Source of the DNA: Dermacentor variabilis
Lineage: Eukaryota > Arthropoda > Arachnida > Ixodida > Ixodidae
NCBI RefSeq assembly: GCF_050947875.1
Contig: NW_027460291.1
Span: 21,969,368 to 22,033,367 of the forward strand
Length of the DNA: 64,000 nt
Direction of reading: 5' to 3'
In this document: in pieces, positions 1 through 9,507 of the stretch
How the letters are laid out: each line of letters starts with the position of its first letter
How positions within the stretch are numbered: position 1 is the first letter of the stretch
Program-made: the position numbers and the translations under genes
Notes under the pieces: model-generated
What the model was told of the DNA's origin: nothing
Seen by the model: only the letters and a program-made list of their open reading frames with translations
The model's database searches: none

Positions 1-279
1 GGTGACCTCCCCGGAAGTTTACCTCCGTCGTTTGTCGTCTGCTTGCAAACAGTATACTACAAAGCCAAATGTTTCTCGTCTTCCAATTGAATGAAATCTT
101 TATCTAAAAAAAATGTATTTTTTTCTTCTCAAGCCCAAACACGTTTTCAAATAGTAGTACATGTGACTACTGCAATTTATAACTATTAGGTTCTTTGCGT
201 TGTCCCTAGGCACAGCGAGAAGGAAAAAGAAAAAAGAAAACGACGGGAAGAGTGGCGCACTTTTCAAGAGGCAGCGACA
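1..279. other. No gene seen
   Basis: AT-rich sequence with no recognisable coding, tRNA-like or repeat-terminal structure. A minus-strand reading frame from the neighbouring Harbinger fragment runs into it, but the residues encoded here are low-complexity and look like read-through. Confidence 0.4.
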
Positions 280-477
280 ACATCCCAGTGGCTCGCTGGC
301 ACCGATGATGTTGTCGATTTCTCTGTACAACCAACGAATTATTTGTTTCGAGAAACAAAAACGACGCCGGAATTCACTTTCTGCCATTTCTTCAAACGCG
401 TTTCGCACCGCCACCCGCTCTCCTCCTTCCTCTAGAAATGCCAGCGCAACAACCGAAGTTTCCAACGGAAGCGCCAT
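280..477 (-). pseudogene. PIF/Harbinger transposase N-terminal fragment
   Basis: The minus frame starts with ATG at 477 and begins MALPLETSVVALAFLEEGGE. It continues into NAFEEMAESEFRRRFCFSK and IIRWLYREIDNIIGA. This resembles the N-terminus of HARBI1-like transposases of PIF/Harbinger DNA transposons, which have an acidic lead, then an EFRRRFRFSK-type motif and a helix ending in a W-L pair before the DDE domain. After about residue 60 the similarity stops and the frame runs through phenylalanine-rich low-complexity sequence. No DDE residues follow, so this is a truncated first exon or an internally deleted copy. It would not be active. No partner Myb-like gene was seen. Confidence 0.5.
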
Positions 478-519
478 TTTCTAGAATTAAACTATGGATT
501 GGATTCAAACGTGCCATTC

Positions 520-800
520 CGCAGCCGAAAAGGCCGCCTGTTGGATCCAATCCAATCCACCAGACGCGCCATGCGAAGCCGTATGATCACTCCAAACTTC
601 TCAACTCCCGTCGCGTTCGGACGAAATGCTCGGTGGGCGGATGATTGACAGGAGCGTGTCGTCATTTTGACGTCATCAAAAACGGTGCGGCGCCCCGCCG
701 CTGGCGACGTCGGCGCGGAGTAGGCCAATCGCGCGCGCCGGTAACCGAACGAACGCGCCGAACAACCATCTCCGATCGCACCCCTGCTCTGCAAGTGCAC
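520..800. other. CpG-rich stretch upstream of the Harbinger fragment
   Basis: GC- and CpG-rich stretch, densest at about 670-760, with a CCAAT pentamer near 724-728 next to a run of GCGC. It lies directly upstream of the minus-strand Harbinger start. It could be that element's promoter or 5' region, but nothing proves this. Confidence 0.25.
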
Positions 801-805
801 AACAT

Positions 806-1135
806 AGCTGCCGACCTCAGCGATTATGCAGCTGCTAATGACAACCTGTATGTGTGCAGAGAGGGCACACTTGATGATTCGGGAGCCAAGCTGCTGCCGT
901 CACACTGAAGCAGAAACTTCCAGTACATTGCTCATGTCTGCAAGTTTCTGACAGCAACAGAAAACTCTCTGAACGAATTCGTTGCTCTTACTGGAATAGA
1001 GAGGTTTGTGTTGAAGGCACATGAAGCTAGGAAGCAATCGACCATTCACGATTTCTTTAAAAGGTCTGGTCAGCAGCAGACGGCAATTGTTGTGGACTTT
1101 TCACCTCTGGGTCTGCACTCAGAGTTTGGTAGTTT
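806..1135 (+). pseudogene. Tigger/pogo transposase C-terminal relic
   Basis: Plus-strand reading gives SDYAAANDNLYVCREGTLDD, then a stop at 906-908, then ERFVLKAHEARKQSTIHDFF followed by KR. The acidic linker and the terminal I-x-D-F-F-K-R motif are typical of the extreme C-terminus of Tigger-type (pogo/CENP-B-like) transposases. The catalytic core is missing. A degenerate echo of the last few codons (TTTTTCAAAGGTCTGGTTAC) recurs near 1212, suggesting a small duplication. A Tigger-like terminus follows at 1365-1457, which supports the call. Confidence 0.35.
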
Positions 1136-1364
1136 TTTAAACAGTCATTTTTGGCATGACCCTATCGGATGACAATGACCAAACTCGTAATATGGTGGAC
1201 CCAGCTTTGTTTTTTCAAAGGTCTGGTTACCAGTAGATGGCCAATAAAAAGTTGTGGACCTTTCACCTCTGCTCTCTATTTTTTGTAGTTAAAGCATAGA
1301 AATTCTTTAAAATGTGATTAAAATGGATGCGTAGGCGTAATGTGTGCTGTCATCTAGCCCAGAA

Positions 1365-1457
1365 TCATATATATGAGAATGTCTGATAATTCAAACTTCC
1401 TGATAATTCAAACAAAATCTCTAGGTCCCTTGGAGTTTAAATTAATGAGTCTACTGT
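1365..1457. repeat. Tigger-type terminal sequence
   Basis: The stretch has tandem TGATAATTCAAAC motifs and ends in TTAATGAGTCTACTG at 1443-1457, followed by TA. Read from the other strand it is CAGTAGACTC plus AATT-rich repeats, the usual terminus of tick Tigger-like elements next to a TA target. The same terminus recurs at 53620-53700. Confidence 0.5.
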
Positions 1458-1522
1458 ACTTCGCTGCCTGAGATATGGCTCAGTGACGGCGAAACTGCGC
1501 TTTGATGTGGACGAACCAGAGT

Positions 1523-1763
1523 TCACAGTCCAAGGGCCAGAAATCTGGAAGCTTTAGTGTGGTGACTGAAGACGTTCCATTTTATTCTAGATGTTGTTCG
1601 GTGGCCGATTATATGGAGTTGAGAAGAAACTTGGTAGACGTGTACAGTTGTGAAAATGGGGCATGGAGCGACGGGTGAGGAGATACTGGTAGAGGGGAGT
1701 CTTATTGTGGCAAAGGTTTCGACAGTTCCACTGCACAATCTCGAGGTCTTTTCCATGTGCCAT
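1523..1763 (-). pseudogene. LINE ORF2 N-terminus (inverted segment)
   Basis: ATG at 1763-1761 directly follows the ORF1 stop. The translation MAHGKDLEIVQWNCRNLCHN contains I-V-Q-W-N-C-R-N-L, the first conserved block of the apurinic-like endonuclease (usually LQWNCRGL). It reads on to LPSFFSTPYNRPPNNI before a stop. The missing E-T block suggests a small indel. The rest of the endonuclease lies on the opposite strand from about 2425, so no single transcript could encode the domain here. The start codon was chosen because it precedes the motif and abuts the ORF1 stop. Confidence 0.6.
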
Positions 1764-2418
1764 CTACGATAGGTTAGAGGTAGAAGAGTTTCTGGGGACA
1801 CGTTCCTTCTTTTTGGCCGGGTGGAGTGACTCCTGGAGGGAACCCAGCATAGAAGCGAAGGATTCCAATTGCTTGGATTGGGCTTGGAGAGTGGTGAGGA
1901 TCTGGACAGTTGAAGTTTCAAGCTGAAGCAAGCGAGTGTGGTGTGCGTTGGTGGTGGTTTCTACCAGGTCAGCCAATGGGGTGACCTGGGCATTAGAGGA
2001 CGTGGCAAAATGTTCATTTAGCTTGGTAAGCTGGGATGTAAGAGAGGAGGTGGTTGTTTGGAGGGTTTGTGTCAATGCGTGGATTTGCTGTTGTAAATCT
2101 TGGGAGATTTGCTGTTGTTCGCACTGGTGACGCTCCAGCATTATGAGCCGGAGGTCGAATGAGCGGTTCTCGTCAATCAGAGATGGGGAGGGTATAGTAG
2201 TGGAAGAAAGGGACGCTGGCACCGAGGGCCCTTTCACTGTAGCGGCGTAGGAGCGCGGAGTTGATGGAGCCTGAGGTGAAGGAGATGCATGATTAGAGGA
2301 AGGGGTGGACTGCATGGCCCGGCGCCAAGTTGTGCGACGGAGAAACGCTGCTTTGGCACACTCGCGTTGCTTAGCAAGGAGGAAGGGGCAGGTGGGGTCG
2401 AGAGAGGGATGCGTGTTT
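1764..2418 (-). pseudogene. LINE ORF1 C-terminal half (inverted segment)
   Basis: The open minus frame enters at the inversion junction with THPSLDPTCPFLLAKQRECA. The D-P-T-C-P motif matches the end of the last zinc knuckle of I/jockey ORF1 proteins. The frame continues through a Ser/Pro-rich linker and a Gln/Leu-rich stretch (QQQISQDLQQQIHALTQTLQ) likely to form a coiled coil. ORF1 of this clade is the RNA-binding nucleocapsid-like protein. It ends with TAG at 1766-1764, and the next base starts the ORF2 ATG, giving UAGAUG with no gap. The N-terminal half, with the other zinc knuckles, is absent because the cDNA stopped there. Confidence 0.65.
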
Positions 2419-2424
2419 ACTTCC

Positions 2425-3330
2425 CCTCCAGCCTCCTTAAATATTTAGTTGGTGTGATGTATTACCAACCTTCTTCCTGCATTTCACTCGCCCTTGTGTC
2501 TTTCTACAATCCCCCTGTCACATCCTCTTTATTCACTGCCTTGGGCAAGTTCCTTCCCTCTCTTCCCTTCACCACCCATCTCCTCCTTGGGGGCGATTTT
2601 AACGCCCCTCACACGCTCTGGGGCTACCCCCAGACCCTGAAGCCCGGCCACCTACTCCACTGTCTTGCTCAGGAACGCCACCTCACCCTTCTTAATACTC
2701 CTGGCTCCCCTACTCGAGCGGGCACTGTCTCACAGCGCTCTACGACACCCGACCTCTCTTTCTCTCGGGGCTCCCTTTCCTTTCACTGGCAGGTCACAGC
2801 TGAAACCCTTCTCAGCGACCATTTCCTCATTCATATTAGCGCCTCACTTTCCCACATCTCTCGATCGCACTCAACTACTCACACTGACTGGCGCGCATTT
2901 CGCACTAATCTCCTTTCCGCATCCTTTGAATCTTACGACGACTGGATGTCGCGCATCTCCGCAGCCCTTTCGACCAGTAGCCATCGCGTTTGCTCACATC
3001 ACCCTATCCCAGACCCGAATCCTCACTTTCTTCGTTTATGGCATCGGCGGAAACGTCTCCAACGCTCCTTGTGCTCCAAACCCCAAAGTACCCAACTTTC
3101 CTCCCGGATTCCTGCTCTGCAGGCCGAGATAGTTGCCCATGGTGCGTCCCTTGAGCATTCTCGTTGGAGTGCGCTTTGTGACTGCCTCGACTCCACATTG
3201 CACTCGCGATTCACGTGGTCCCTTTTTAAATCTTTCTTAGGTACGAAGCCTGCCCTTGCTCCTACTCTAGCAAAAACCCTCACTCAGGGGACTCCCTCCG
3301 ATGTCTTTGACAAGCTCACTTCTTTGTATC
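2425..3330 (+). pseudogene. LINE ORF2 endonuclease and linker (sense segment)
   Basis: The plus frame joins mid-endonuclease and shows LLLGGDFNAPHTLWGYPQT (catalytic D and N of the GDFNA block), then TTPDLSFSRGSLSFH and TLLSDHFLIHISASL (the S-D-H block). These are the central and C-terminal catalytic motifs of LINE apurinic-type endonucleases. A basic linker follows (HFLRLWHRRKRLQR). The frame stays open until the SINE at 3342. The N-terminal motif is on the other strand at 1523-1763, so this copy cannot make a working endonuclease. Confidence 0.75.
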
Positions 3331-3341
3331 TCCCTACCCCT

Positions 3342-3581
3342 ACACCCGCCGTGGTTGCTCAGTGGCTATGGTGTTAGGCTGCTGAGCACGAGGTCGCGGG
3401 ATCGAATCCTGGCCACGGCGGCCGCATTTCGATGGGGGCGAAATGCGAAAACACCCGTGTACTTAGATTTAGGTGCACGTTAAAGAACCCCAGGTGGCCA
3501 AAATTTCTGGAGTCCCCCACTATGGCGTGCCTCATAATCAGAAAGTGGTTTTGGCACGTAAAACCCCATATATTATTATTA
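3342..3581 (+). mobile_element. Ruka-like tRNA-derived SINE with 11-bp TSD
   Basis: The head is tRNA-like. It has an A-box-like TGGTTGCTCAGTGGCTATGG and a B-box-like GATCGAATCC within a head that starts CCGCCGTGG and closes CCACGGCGG. The body contains GTGTACTTAGATTTAGGTGC and a tail of TAT repeats. It is flanked by the direct repeat TCCCTACCCCT at 3331-3341 and 3582-3592. The sequence matches what I know of the tick SINE family Ruka. It is mobilised in trans by a LINE and transcribed by RNA polymerase III. It lies inside the linker between endonuclease and reverse transcriptase of the host LINE, so it is younger than that LINE. A second copy is at 38054-38286. Confidence 0.85.
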
Positions 3582-3592
3582 TCCCTACCCCT

Positions 3593-4986
3593 CTCGCACC
3601 TTCCTACCCAGCCTACTCGGGCAATCCTAACCTAGAGCCCGACCGCCCTTTCACTCTCCGGGATCTCGAAGCTGCCCTGGCTGCTAATGCTACTCGCTCG
3701 GCTCCAGGTGAGGACGCCATCACATACACCACACTCTGCAACCTCCCCGACCATGCCAAGGAATTCCTCCTCCAGACTTTCAATAATGCCTGGGACAGCG
3801 GCTGCTTGCCGTGCTCTTGGACATCCTCCCTTATTTCTGTGATTCCGAAGCCGGGCAAACCTCTCTCCCTTTCTAACCTTCGCCTTATCTCCTTGACGTC
3901 GTGTGTTGGCAAGACCCTTGAGCGAATGGCTTTGACTCGCGTCTCTGATTTTCTTGAAGCGAGAGAATTCTTCCCCCATTCTCTTATCAGCTTTCGACGC
4001 CGCCTCTGTGCACAGGACATGTTCTTGATCCTCCAGCGCACATTTCTCTCGCCCACCCCCAGCCAGATCCACGCTCTTGTGACTGCTGATGTCTGCAAGG
4101 CCTTCGACGATGTGTGCCACGACCACATCCTGTCTCAATTCTCCTCCCTGGACTGTGGCAACTGCGTGTACTCTTATCTCCGCTCTTTCCTCTCTAACCG
4201 AGTGGCTCGCTTTCGAGTGGACACCACATCTGTCCGACCCTCACCTGCTCACCCGTGGCACTCCTCAAGGTGGTGTTCTCTCCTACCCTTTTTAATCTTG
4301 CTATGACCCCTCTCGCCTCCCAACTAGCCCAAATTCCTGACCTCCACCACATCTTTTATGCCGACGACACCACTCTCTGGTGTTTGTCTGGTTCTCCCGG
4401 TCACGTACAGGACACCCTGCAACGTGGCCTCGATCTCATTAACTTCTTTCTCTCCACTGCTGACCTGTCTCCTGCTCCGGAGAAATCCGAGCTTCTCCTT
4501 CTTAACTACTACTCATACCAGCGCTCCCACAACACGCTAATCTCTCTCCATCTTTCCGGCTCTCCCATTCCTATTGTCCCCCAATGCAAAGTTCTTGGCT
4601 TCCCGTTGCATGCAGCCAAGAATGTGCAAGCCCTCCGCCATGCTGTCAGGACCTGTCGTTCGGTAACTCACCTCCTGCGGCGTGCGGTCACTTGGCGCTC
4701 GGGCCTCCACGAGGCTCATGCGTGCTGAGTTGCCCATGTGCTCACCCTCAACAAGTTCCTGTACGTTGTACCTTACGTTTCCTTCAACCACACTCAGCTT
4801 AACACCCTCGAGACCACCCTTGTGGGCCTGTACAAGGCAGCTCTCAACCTCCCTATCACCACCTCTAGTGCTAAGCTCTTTGCCACAGGCCTCTTCCATC
4901 CTCTTCCTTCTCTTCTCTCTCTCCACCGTAACTCCCAGCTTGCCCGGCTTTAATCTTACTCATCATGGTAAGTGGTTACTGGCCCA
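3593..4986 (+). pseudogene. LINE reverse transcriptase domain, frameshifted
   Basis: Downstream of the SINE the frame shows SAPGEDAITYTTLCNLPDHA, SLISVIPKPGKPLSLSNLRL and VTADVCKAFDDVCHDHILSQ, that is RT blocks 1, 2a and A (first catalytic Asp in V-T-A-D). The frame then slips near 4255-4290 and continues with RGTPQGGVLSYPFLFNLAMT and HIFYADDTTLWCLSG, the F-Y-A-D-D catalytic box near 4355-4372. A nonsense codon (TGA) sits at 4726-4728, after which thumb-like sequence follows (NKFLYVVPYVSFNHTQLNTL). A further frame change is near 4950-5000. The catalytic residues survive but the protein does not. Confidence 0.8.
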
Positions 4987-5953
4987 GGCGGGTATCTCTC
5001 CCATTCCCGTTTTCACCTTTACCTCTCCAAAATCCACCCCGGCTCCAAATCTCCACATCCTCCCCCGCTCGTCCAATATGTCCCCTGTCCTGCATGCCGG
5101 CCGTCGTCACGCGGCCGCGCAGCATCATTCCCCCCTCTTTACTAGCCAGGGAGTAGTCTACACGGATGCCTCTTTCATAGCTCCTTGAGGTTCCAGCAGC
5201 TACGCAATCTACCATTCCCACCTCCCAGCACCTGAAACTCACACGAGGGGGCAGTATCTACACCCTCCGGACGCACTCTCTCTCGACGTCCTTGCCATTG
5301 TACATACCCTACAATCATTTCCCTCCCTTCCCGCGCTCACAGAGTACACGATATATACCAACTCCCAAGCCACCATTCACCACATACAAAACCGCACCCT
5401 ACCCCATTCACTCCAGCAGGAGGTTGAACGAGCGGTCTCCGCACTTCAGCCTTCCACCGTTTTCCTCCGCTGGGTCCTTGGGCATTCGGGGATTGACAGC
5501 AATGACCTGGCCCATCAGCTCACCCGTGACGTTTTTAACCGGGCACCGTTGATCACCTGGTCCAGGCCCTCGGAGGATACGGGGGGACTCTCCCTGCACC
5601 GCACTATCAAGGAAGTTTACCTCCAGCTCCGTCTCGACAAGCGCCTCTACTCTCCCCCTCATCCGTCACTCACTGTGCCGGAGGCTCGCCTTCTGCGGCA
5701 CAAACAAATGAATGCACTGGTTACCCCTTCCCGCCTCTTTCTCTATCGCTATTGCTCTGACCCCTCCTGTCCCAACTGCCTTTCTACTTAAGCAGACCTA
5801 TCCCATTGCCTATTCTACTGTCCGGCTGCTCAACAATCAATTTCCTATCCTCCCCCTTCCCTTTCCGTCACCACCTGGTTCGACTGGCTTGGCACTGAAG
5901 GTGAAGAACAGCATCGACTGGCCACCCAGACAGTCGATATGCTCGACCTGTAA
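4987..5953 (+). pseudogene. LINE RNase H domain and C-terminal zinc motif
   Basis: GVVYTDASFIAP is interrupted by TGA at 5186-5188 and resumes as GSSSYAIYHSHLPAPE. Next come ALSLDVLAIVHTLQSFPSLP (RNase H Glu position), EYTIYTNSQATIHHI (a T-N-S where T-D-S is usual, so one catalytic Asp is replaced) and VLGHSGIDSNDLAHQLTRDV. The C-terminus has CSDPSCPNC, a TAA stop at 5789-5791, then ADLSHCLFYC, completing the Cys/His motif common at the end of I-clade ORF2. The final stop is TAA at 5951-5953. RNase H in ORF2 places the element in the I group. Confidence 0.75.
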
Positions 5954-5998
5954 TTTTGGACTGAATACTACTACTTATAGTACTACTACTACAGTTGT
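5954..5998 (+). repeat. Short 3' UTR and TAC-repeat tail of the LINE
   Basis: Only about a dozen bases separate the ORF2 stop from ACTACTACTT...AGTACTACTACTAC. A tail of short tandem triplets rather than poly(A) is usual for I-clade LINEs. Confidence 0.6.
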
Positions 5999-6572
5999 GA
6001 TGTGGTATCATGTTCAGGTCACCAGCTTACAGGAACAGAAGACCCACAAAGAGTTTCCATTTAATAAACAGATGACTGCGTTGATGTCGTAGCTACCATT
6101 GTTGAGCTATATGCCTAATGGCGCTAGTCCGGTCTCTTCTTCTTCCACCGCGGGGCTCTATGAGTACTGTCCACTACAACATCATTGGCCAAAGGGCTTC
6201 TTCCGCGGGGCATTTGGCACTGCACTCTTCAGTTGTACCCGACTGCAGGTGCTTCTCGCTTAGCAGATGGAATCCAGAAGATTTGCTTGCCATCAGATTC
6301 ATGTGTGCTTCATCCAAAGGCACAGCAACACGGCATCGCGAACATGGAACTACTCTAGAGAAGCACAAAGGAGGCGTGAAATGTGGTGCCTGCGTACGCC
6401 GCTCATAATGCTTGGTACTGTGATGTCGGCGGAAGCAAAAAAAAAAAAGCAAAAAAGCGCGCAAGAGCACGTGATGGCATTTGGCCAATGGGCGGGCTGA
6501 GCGTCGAGGGAAAGCGCAGGGGAGGACGACGGTGGCGATCTTCAAAAGAAGGCGCTACTTTTATTTAATTTA
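5999..6572. other. No recognised gene
   Basis: Unique-looking sequence with opposing open frames (about 80-120 codons) at 6118-6545 that match nothing I recognise. An A12 run is at about 6437-6448. It may be the remainder of an older transposon, but no terminus is visible. Confidence 0.3.
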
Positions 6573-7210
6573 GGGGCTTTAGGGGAGGCCAGTGCCCCTC
6601 CCCACCACCTTCCTCCATCCGGCTGCTGATTGTGTTGACTTGTTTAACTGTTAACTCTGCTTCCTGTGTGCTCCAGTCACGTGTAACAAGCTGCGGCTGT
6701 CGACGATGAAGAATGACACTGCTGTAACAAATGCAAAGAGGGATCACGGACAGCAAGTGACATGCGAGCTCAGCTGAGGCATCACTGATGGATCCAAAAG
6801 GGACCTTTAAAACAAACGAGAAGGTTGCCACGGCAGCCTTTCAGCTTGAGAAATCCAGAAGAAATGCCAGGGTGAGATCACCACAAGCATCTCGCGTACT
6901 GTACTTCTCACTGACTTGCACGAAAAAACCCCATGTCCGTCGGCTTTGCTTGCTTTACGCGAAGCTTGCTGACATCCTTTTCCAAGGCATCCAGGTCCTC
7001 CACGTAATGCAGCGGAAGGTCCCTAGTGAAAACGAGGCCCTGCAGGGACTGAATCATCTGCAGGGCCTCCTGTGTGGACAACGTTGAGGCAGCCTGCCCT
7101 ATCGCATCATCGCTGCCATCATCGCCGTCAATGTCGTCGTTATCCGATGCAAGCTCGTTCGCAACGGTTGCCTCATCAGATAGAAGTTCTGATGATTCTA
7201 ATGTGTCGTC
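6573..7210 (-). pseudogene. Tigger-like element fragment, transposase C-terminus (copy 1)
   Basis: On the minus strand the translation gives LASDNDDIDGDDGSDDAIGQ, LSTQEALQMIQSLQGLVFTR, DLPLHYVEDLDALEKDVSKL and a terminal FFRASQ stop. It is an acidic linker plus a helical C-terminus of a pogo/Tigger-type transposase. The same sequence occurs at 13652-13968 and, in the other orientation, at 39588-39939. This copy is different because the reading continues upstream into more acidic sequence (SVHADDTLESSELLSDEAT) instead of the deletion junction of the other two. It lacks the terminal inverted repeats, so it is truncated at about 6573. Confidence 0.5.
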
Positions 7211-8309
7211 AGCATGTACAGACTCTTTGAGTCCTGAAGAATCCTCGTCGACTTGTCGACATTGTCAACACTGGTATCCTTGACTGCTGACTTTTGGCAA
7301 TACTTTTGCTTTTGTGCCTTAATTCGGCCATGGGCATTCATTGGCATCACATGGCTGCCCATTCTGCTGATGTCTTTCTATGCTAGTTCAGAAAGTGTTG
7401 TTGCCAGTTTGACAGCATGTGCACTGCTCTTCTGCGTGACATGGTGCCACAGCCAGCGTTGCGCGAACTCATGGCTTTCTTAAAAGTACAGGTTGTGCAG
7501 CCATTGTGCAAGCTTTTTGTAACAGATGATAAAAGTGATGCACTTCTTGGTTAGTGGCACACACACAGAAATGTTTCTAGTGGTTTGACCACAATAGTCA
7601 ACTTAGCTGGCAAAGGAGGCAAACTCAAAGCCTGTATGGTTGTTAGTTGGCTGTAGACACGAGGCTGATAACAAAAAAGAAAGTTTATGTTCATGCATCA
7701 TCAAGACTTCTAGCAGAGTTGATATGGCAGAAGTGGTGCTGCACTGCACTTGCACCGAGTCATCTTGCGTGTCATTGTACTGTCAAGAAATGGCTCCGAA
7801 AGCGCAGCCTAATCGAAGAGATCCCATTGACAGGAATTGTCACATCTACTTTAAATCGTTGGTAATTAGTAGAAGTGATGGGGATTTACTGGGACAAGCT
7901 TAGAAATAGCCCTAGGCTTTGAGCTGTAATTTGGAGATTACGTACCAGAAAAGCTACTTGCACCTCCGTTTCTCTTACTACAAGGGCATAAGGATAGCTT
8001 TGAGTCAGCATTGTCAAAGACTTTTGGACATAACCTGGACAGGAACTAGGAAGGAGCATGTTGTCAGGCAGCTTCCTCTCTTTTGGAGTTCATCCATGCC
8101 TTGACTCTTGGACCCTACGTGGTTACTTGGTTGCCTCTTAAGGCATTGTTAGTTTGGCAGTAGCTCTTAGTGATGCCCTCGTCGAGATCGGCCCTCTCCA
8201 CCTGCTCTCTGTCGTACTCTCCCCCAGACTCGTGTGTTTTGTGGCTAGAAATTACCACTCGCATATCATGTGATGAGGGCCTATTTCCTATGAGCGTTTC
8301 CTTTTTTTT
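7211..8309. other. No recognised gene
   Basis: Possibly still part of the Tigger copy to the left, since minus-strand reading remains partly open, but no catalytic motif was found. 7900-8300 has no visible structure. Confidence 0.25.
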
Positions 8310-9170
8310 TTATATTTACGAGAATACTGCTGGACTCTGAAGGGCCCTTGCAGGAAGGGCATAAAGTAGGACAAACGTCAACCAATGACAATCAAAATAG
8401 ACAATGAAAATTCAATAGTCATACAAAGTTAAACAACTAGACAAAGATACAATAAAAACTTGAATCAAACACTGAATTTTCACACTATAAAATAAAAAAT
8501 AAACACTGTGGCTTGATTCAAAGGCCTTTTGACAATAACAAGGTAAGGTTTACTTTGCACAGTAGAGTCAGTGTGACATAGTGTTGTAGGAAGTAAACTG
8601 TTCCGTTCAGAGATGGTGTGAGGCAAATGTGATTACTATTTAAAATAATTAGTTTTGGTGCTGAAAGGGGTTAACAATTTAACATGGCGACTTCTTATTA
8701 GTTGTAATCTCGATGGTGTTAGATAGGCTTCAGGTCAAAAGGAAAATTTGTTATACGTAATTAAGTAAAAATTTTATATCTTTGAACTTTTTGTCACAGT
8801 TGTAATGTTGGGATATCATGTTTTCTTTACTATATTTGTTGCAGAGTCAGTTCTAAAATACCTGGAAAATATGAAGTGAAACACCCTTGTGTAGCATTCT
8901 TTGAGTGCCTCTGTGTCACGCTTAGTGTAGAGGTCCAAGATGGTGCATGTGTACCCAAGTCCTAGTCTTATAATCGGATGTGTAAGCTAGTAGCTTAGTT
9001 TCTGCATGTGCTTGTTTTAGGTTCTGCCTGAAAAAACTAAGCTGACGCAGTGATGATGGGATCAGTGTGGGGCACGTTCAAACTGAGGCTGTTAGTAATT
9101 GTGATGCCTTGGTATTTGCATTCAGTGACTTCAGAAGTGGTTGCGATGGAAGCCTTCAAGTAAAGAACAG
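8310..9170 (-). pseudogene. Jockey/CR1-like LINE relic, end of ORF2
   Basis: Read on the minus strand, about 9165-9040 gives TSEVTECKYQGITITNSLSL, matching the K-Y-L-G-I-x-I block after the RT palm of jockey/CR1 LINEs. Next comes ETKLLAYTSDYKTRTWVHMH (usually LLAYxSLIRPxLEYAS). Near 8700-8620 the sequence gives LLTPFSTKTNYFK and SLNGTVYFLQ, matching the R-T-N-x-F-K-Y-S-F-F-P-R end region. The T10 run near 8300 (A-run on the minus strand) could be the 3' tail. Many stops and indels make this an old relic. Confidence 0.45.
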
Positions 9171-9246
9171 ACTGTGCCTCCATATACATTTGTCAGCGTT
9201 ATATGATTGTCGCTAGTTCCATGGCTGTGATGTTCCTTTGTGTCAG

Positions 9247-9447
9247 GGCAATGAGAGCCTGGCTACCAGCCTGGAATTCCTGCTTGTGGAAGTCCAGCGG
9301 CTGCGCGGTGCTGCCCACTGGCGCCTGTTCGCCGAGGGAGGAGGAGTCCTTCCCCTGGCCCTGGATGAGCCGCAGCTGGCTGACTTCACCCACCCCCCCT
9401 CTCTGGCCGACACTGACAGTTTCGTCTCGGCTGAGGGCACGTCCGAT
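9247..9447 (+). CDS. MIGA: Internal exon, probable mitoguardin
   Basis: A 201-base open exon of 67 codons. It is preceded by a pyrimidine-rich acceptor (TGTTCCTTTGTGTCAG ending at 9246) and followed by the donor GTGAGC at 9448. It starts and ends in phase 0. It encodes GNESLATSLEFLLVEVQRLR at the left and PPSLADTDSFVSAEGTSD at the right, a short helical segment followed by an acidic/Ser linker. GC content rises sharply against the flanks, as expected for a conserved exon in AT-rich repeat DNA. Its end phase matches the next exon at 42698, which carries the recognisable mitoguardin block. Assignment to the same gene rests on strand, phase and a D-S-F-x-S-A linker that I believe occurs in MIGA/FAM73. 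Mitoguardin sits in the outer mitochondrial membrane and promotes fusion and ER-mitochondria lipid contact. Confidence 0.6.
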
Positions 9448-9507
9448 GTGAGCAATCTTCTGCGGGGTTGATCAGTGGAAGGGACGAGTTGGTGCCTGTG
9501 CTTATGC

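Larger units (their letters stand above)
1458..5998 (+). mobile_element. I-clade LINE with 5' inversion, split by a SINE
   Basis: A non-LTR retrotransposon with endonuclease, reverse transcriptase, RNase H and a C-terminal Cys/His motif, the I-clade order. From about 1458 to 2418 the element lies on the minus strand: end of ORF1 and start of the endonuclease. From about 2425 to 5953 it lies on the plus strand: middle of the endonuclease to the end of ORF2. This head-to-head arrangement, with the ORF1 side at the internal junction and the endonuclease side at the outer edge, is what twin priming during target-primed reverse transcription produces. A SINE is inserted at 3342-3581. The 3' end is a short TAC-rich run at 5966-5991. 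The left edge abuts a Tigger terminus. No target-site duplication could be assigned. Confidence 0.75.

Noticed and set aside
3345..3420. True tRNA genes at SINE heads (also 38055 and 57600-57715)
   Set aside because: A- and B-box-like motifs are present, but the cloverleaf is imperfect, a SINE body and tail follow, and at 3342 and 38054 target duplications flank the whole unit.
6118..6545. Opposing frames of about 96 and 123 codons
   Set aside because: No recognised domain, no splice signals, and an A-run producing Lys/Phe stretches; treated as chance.
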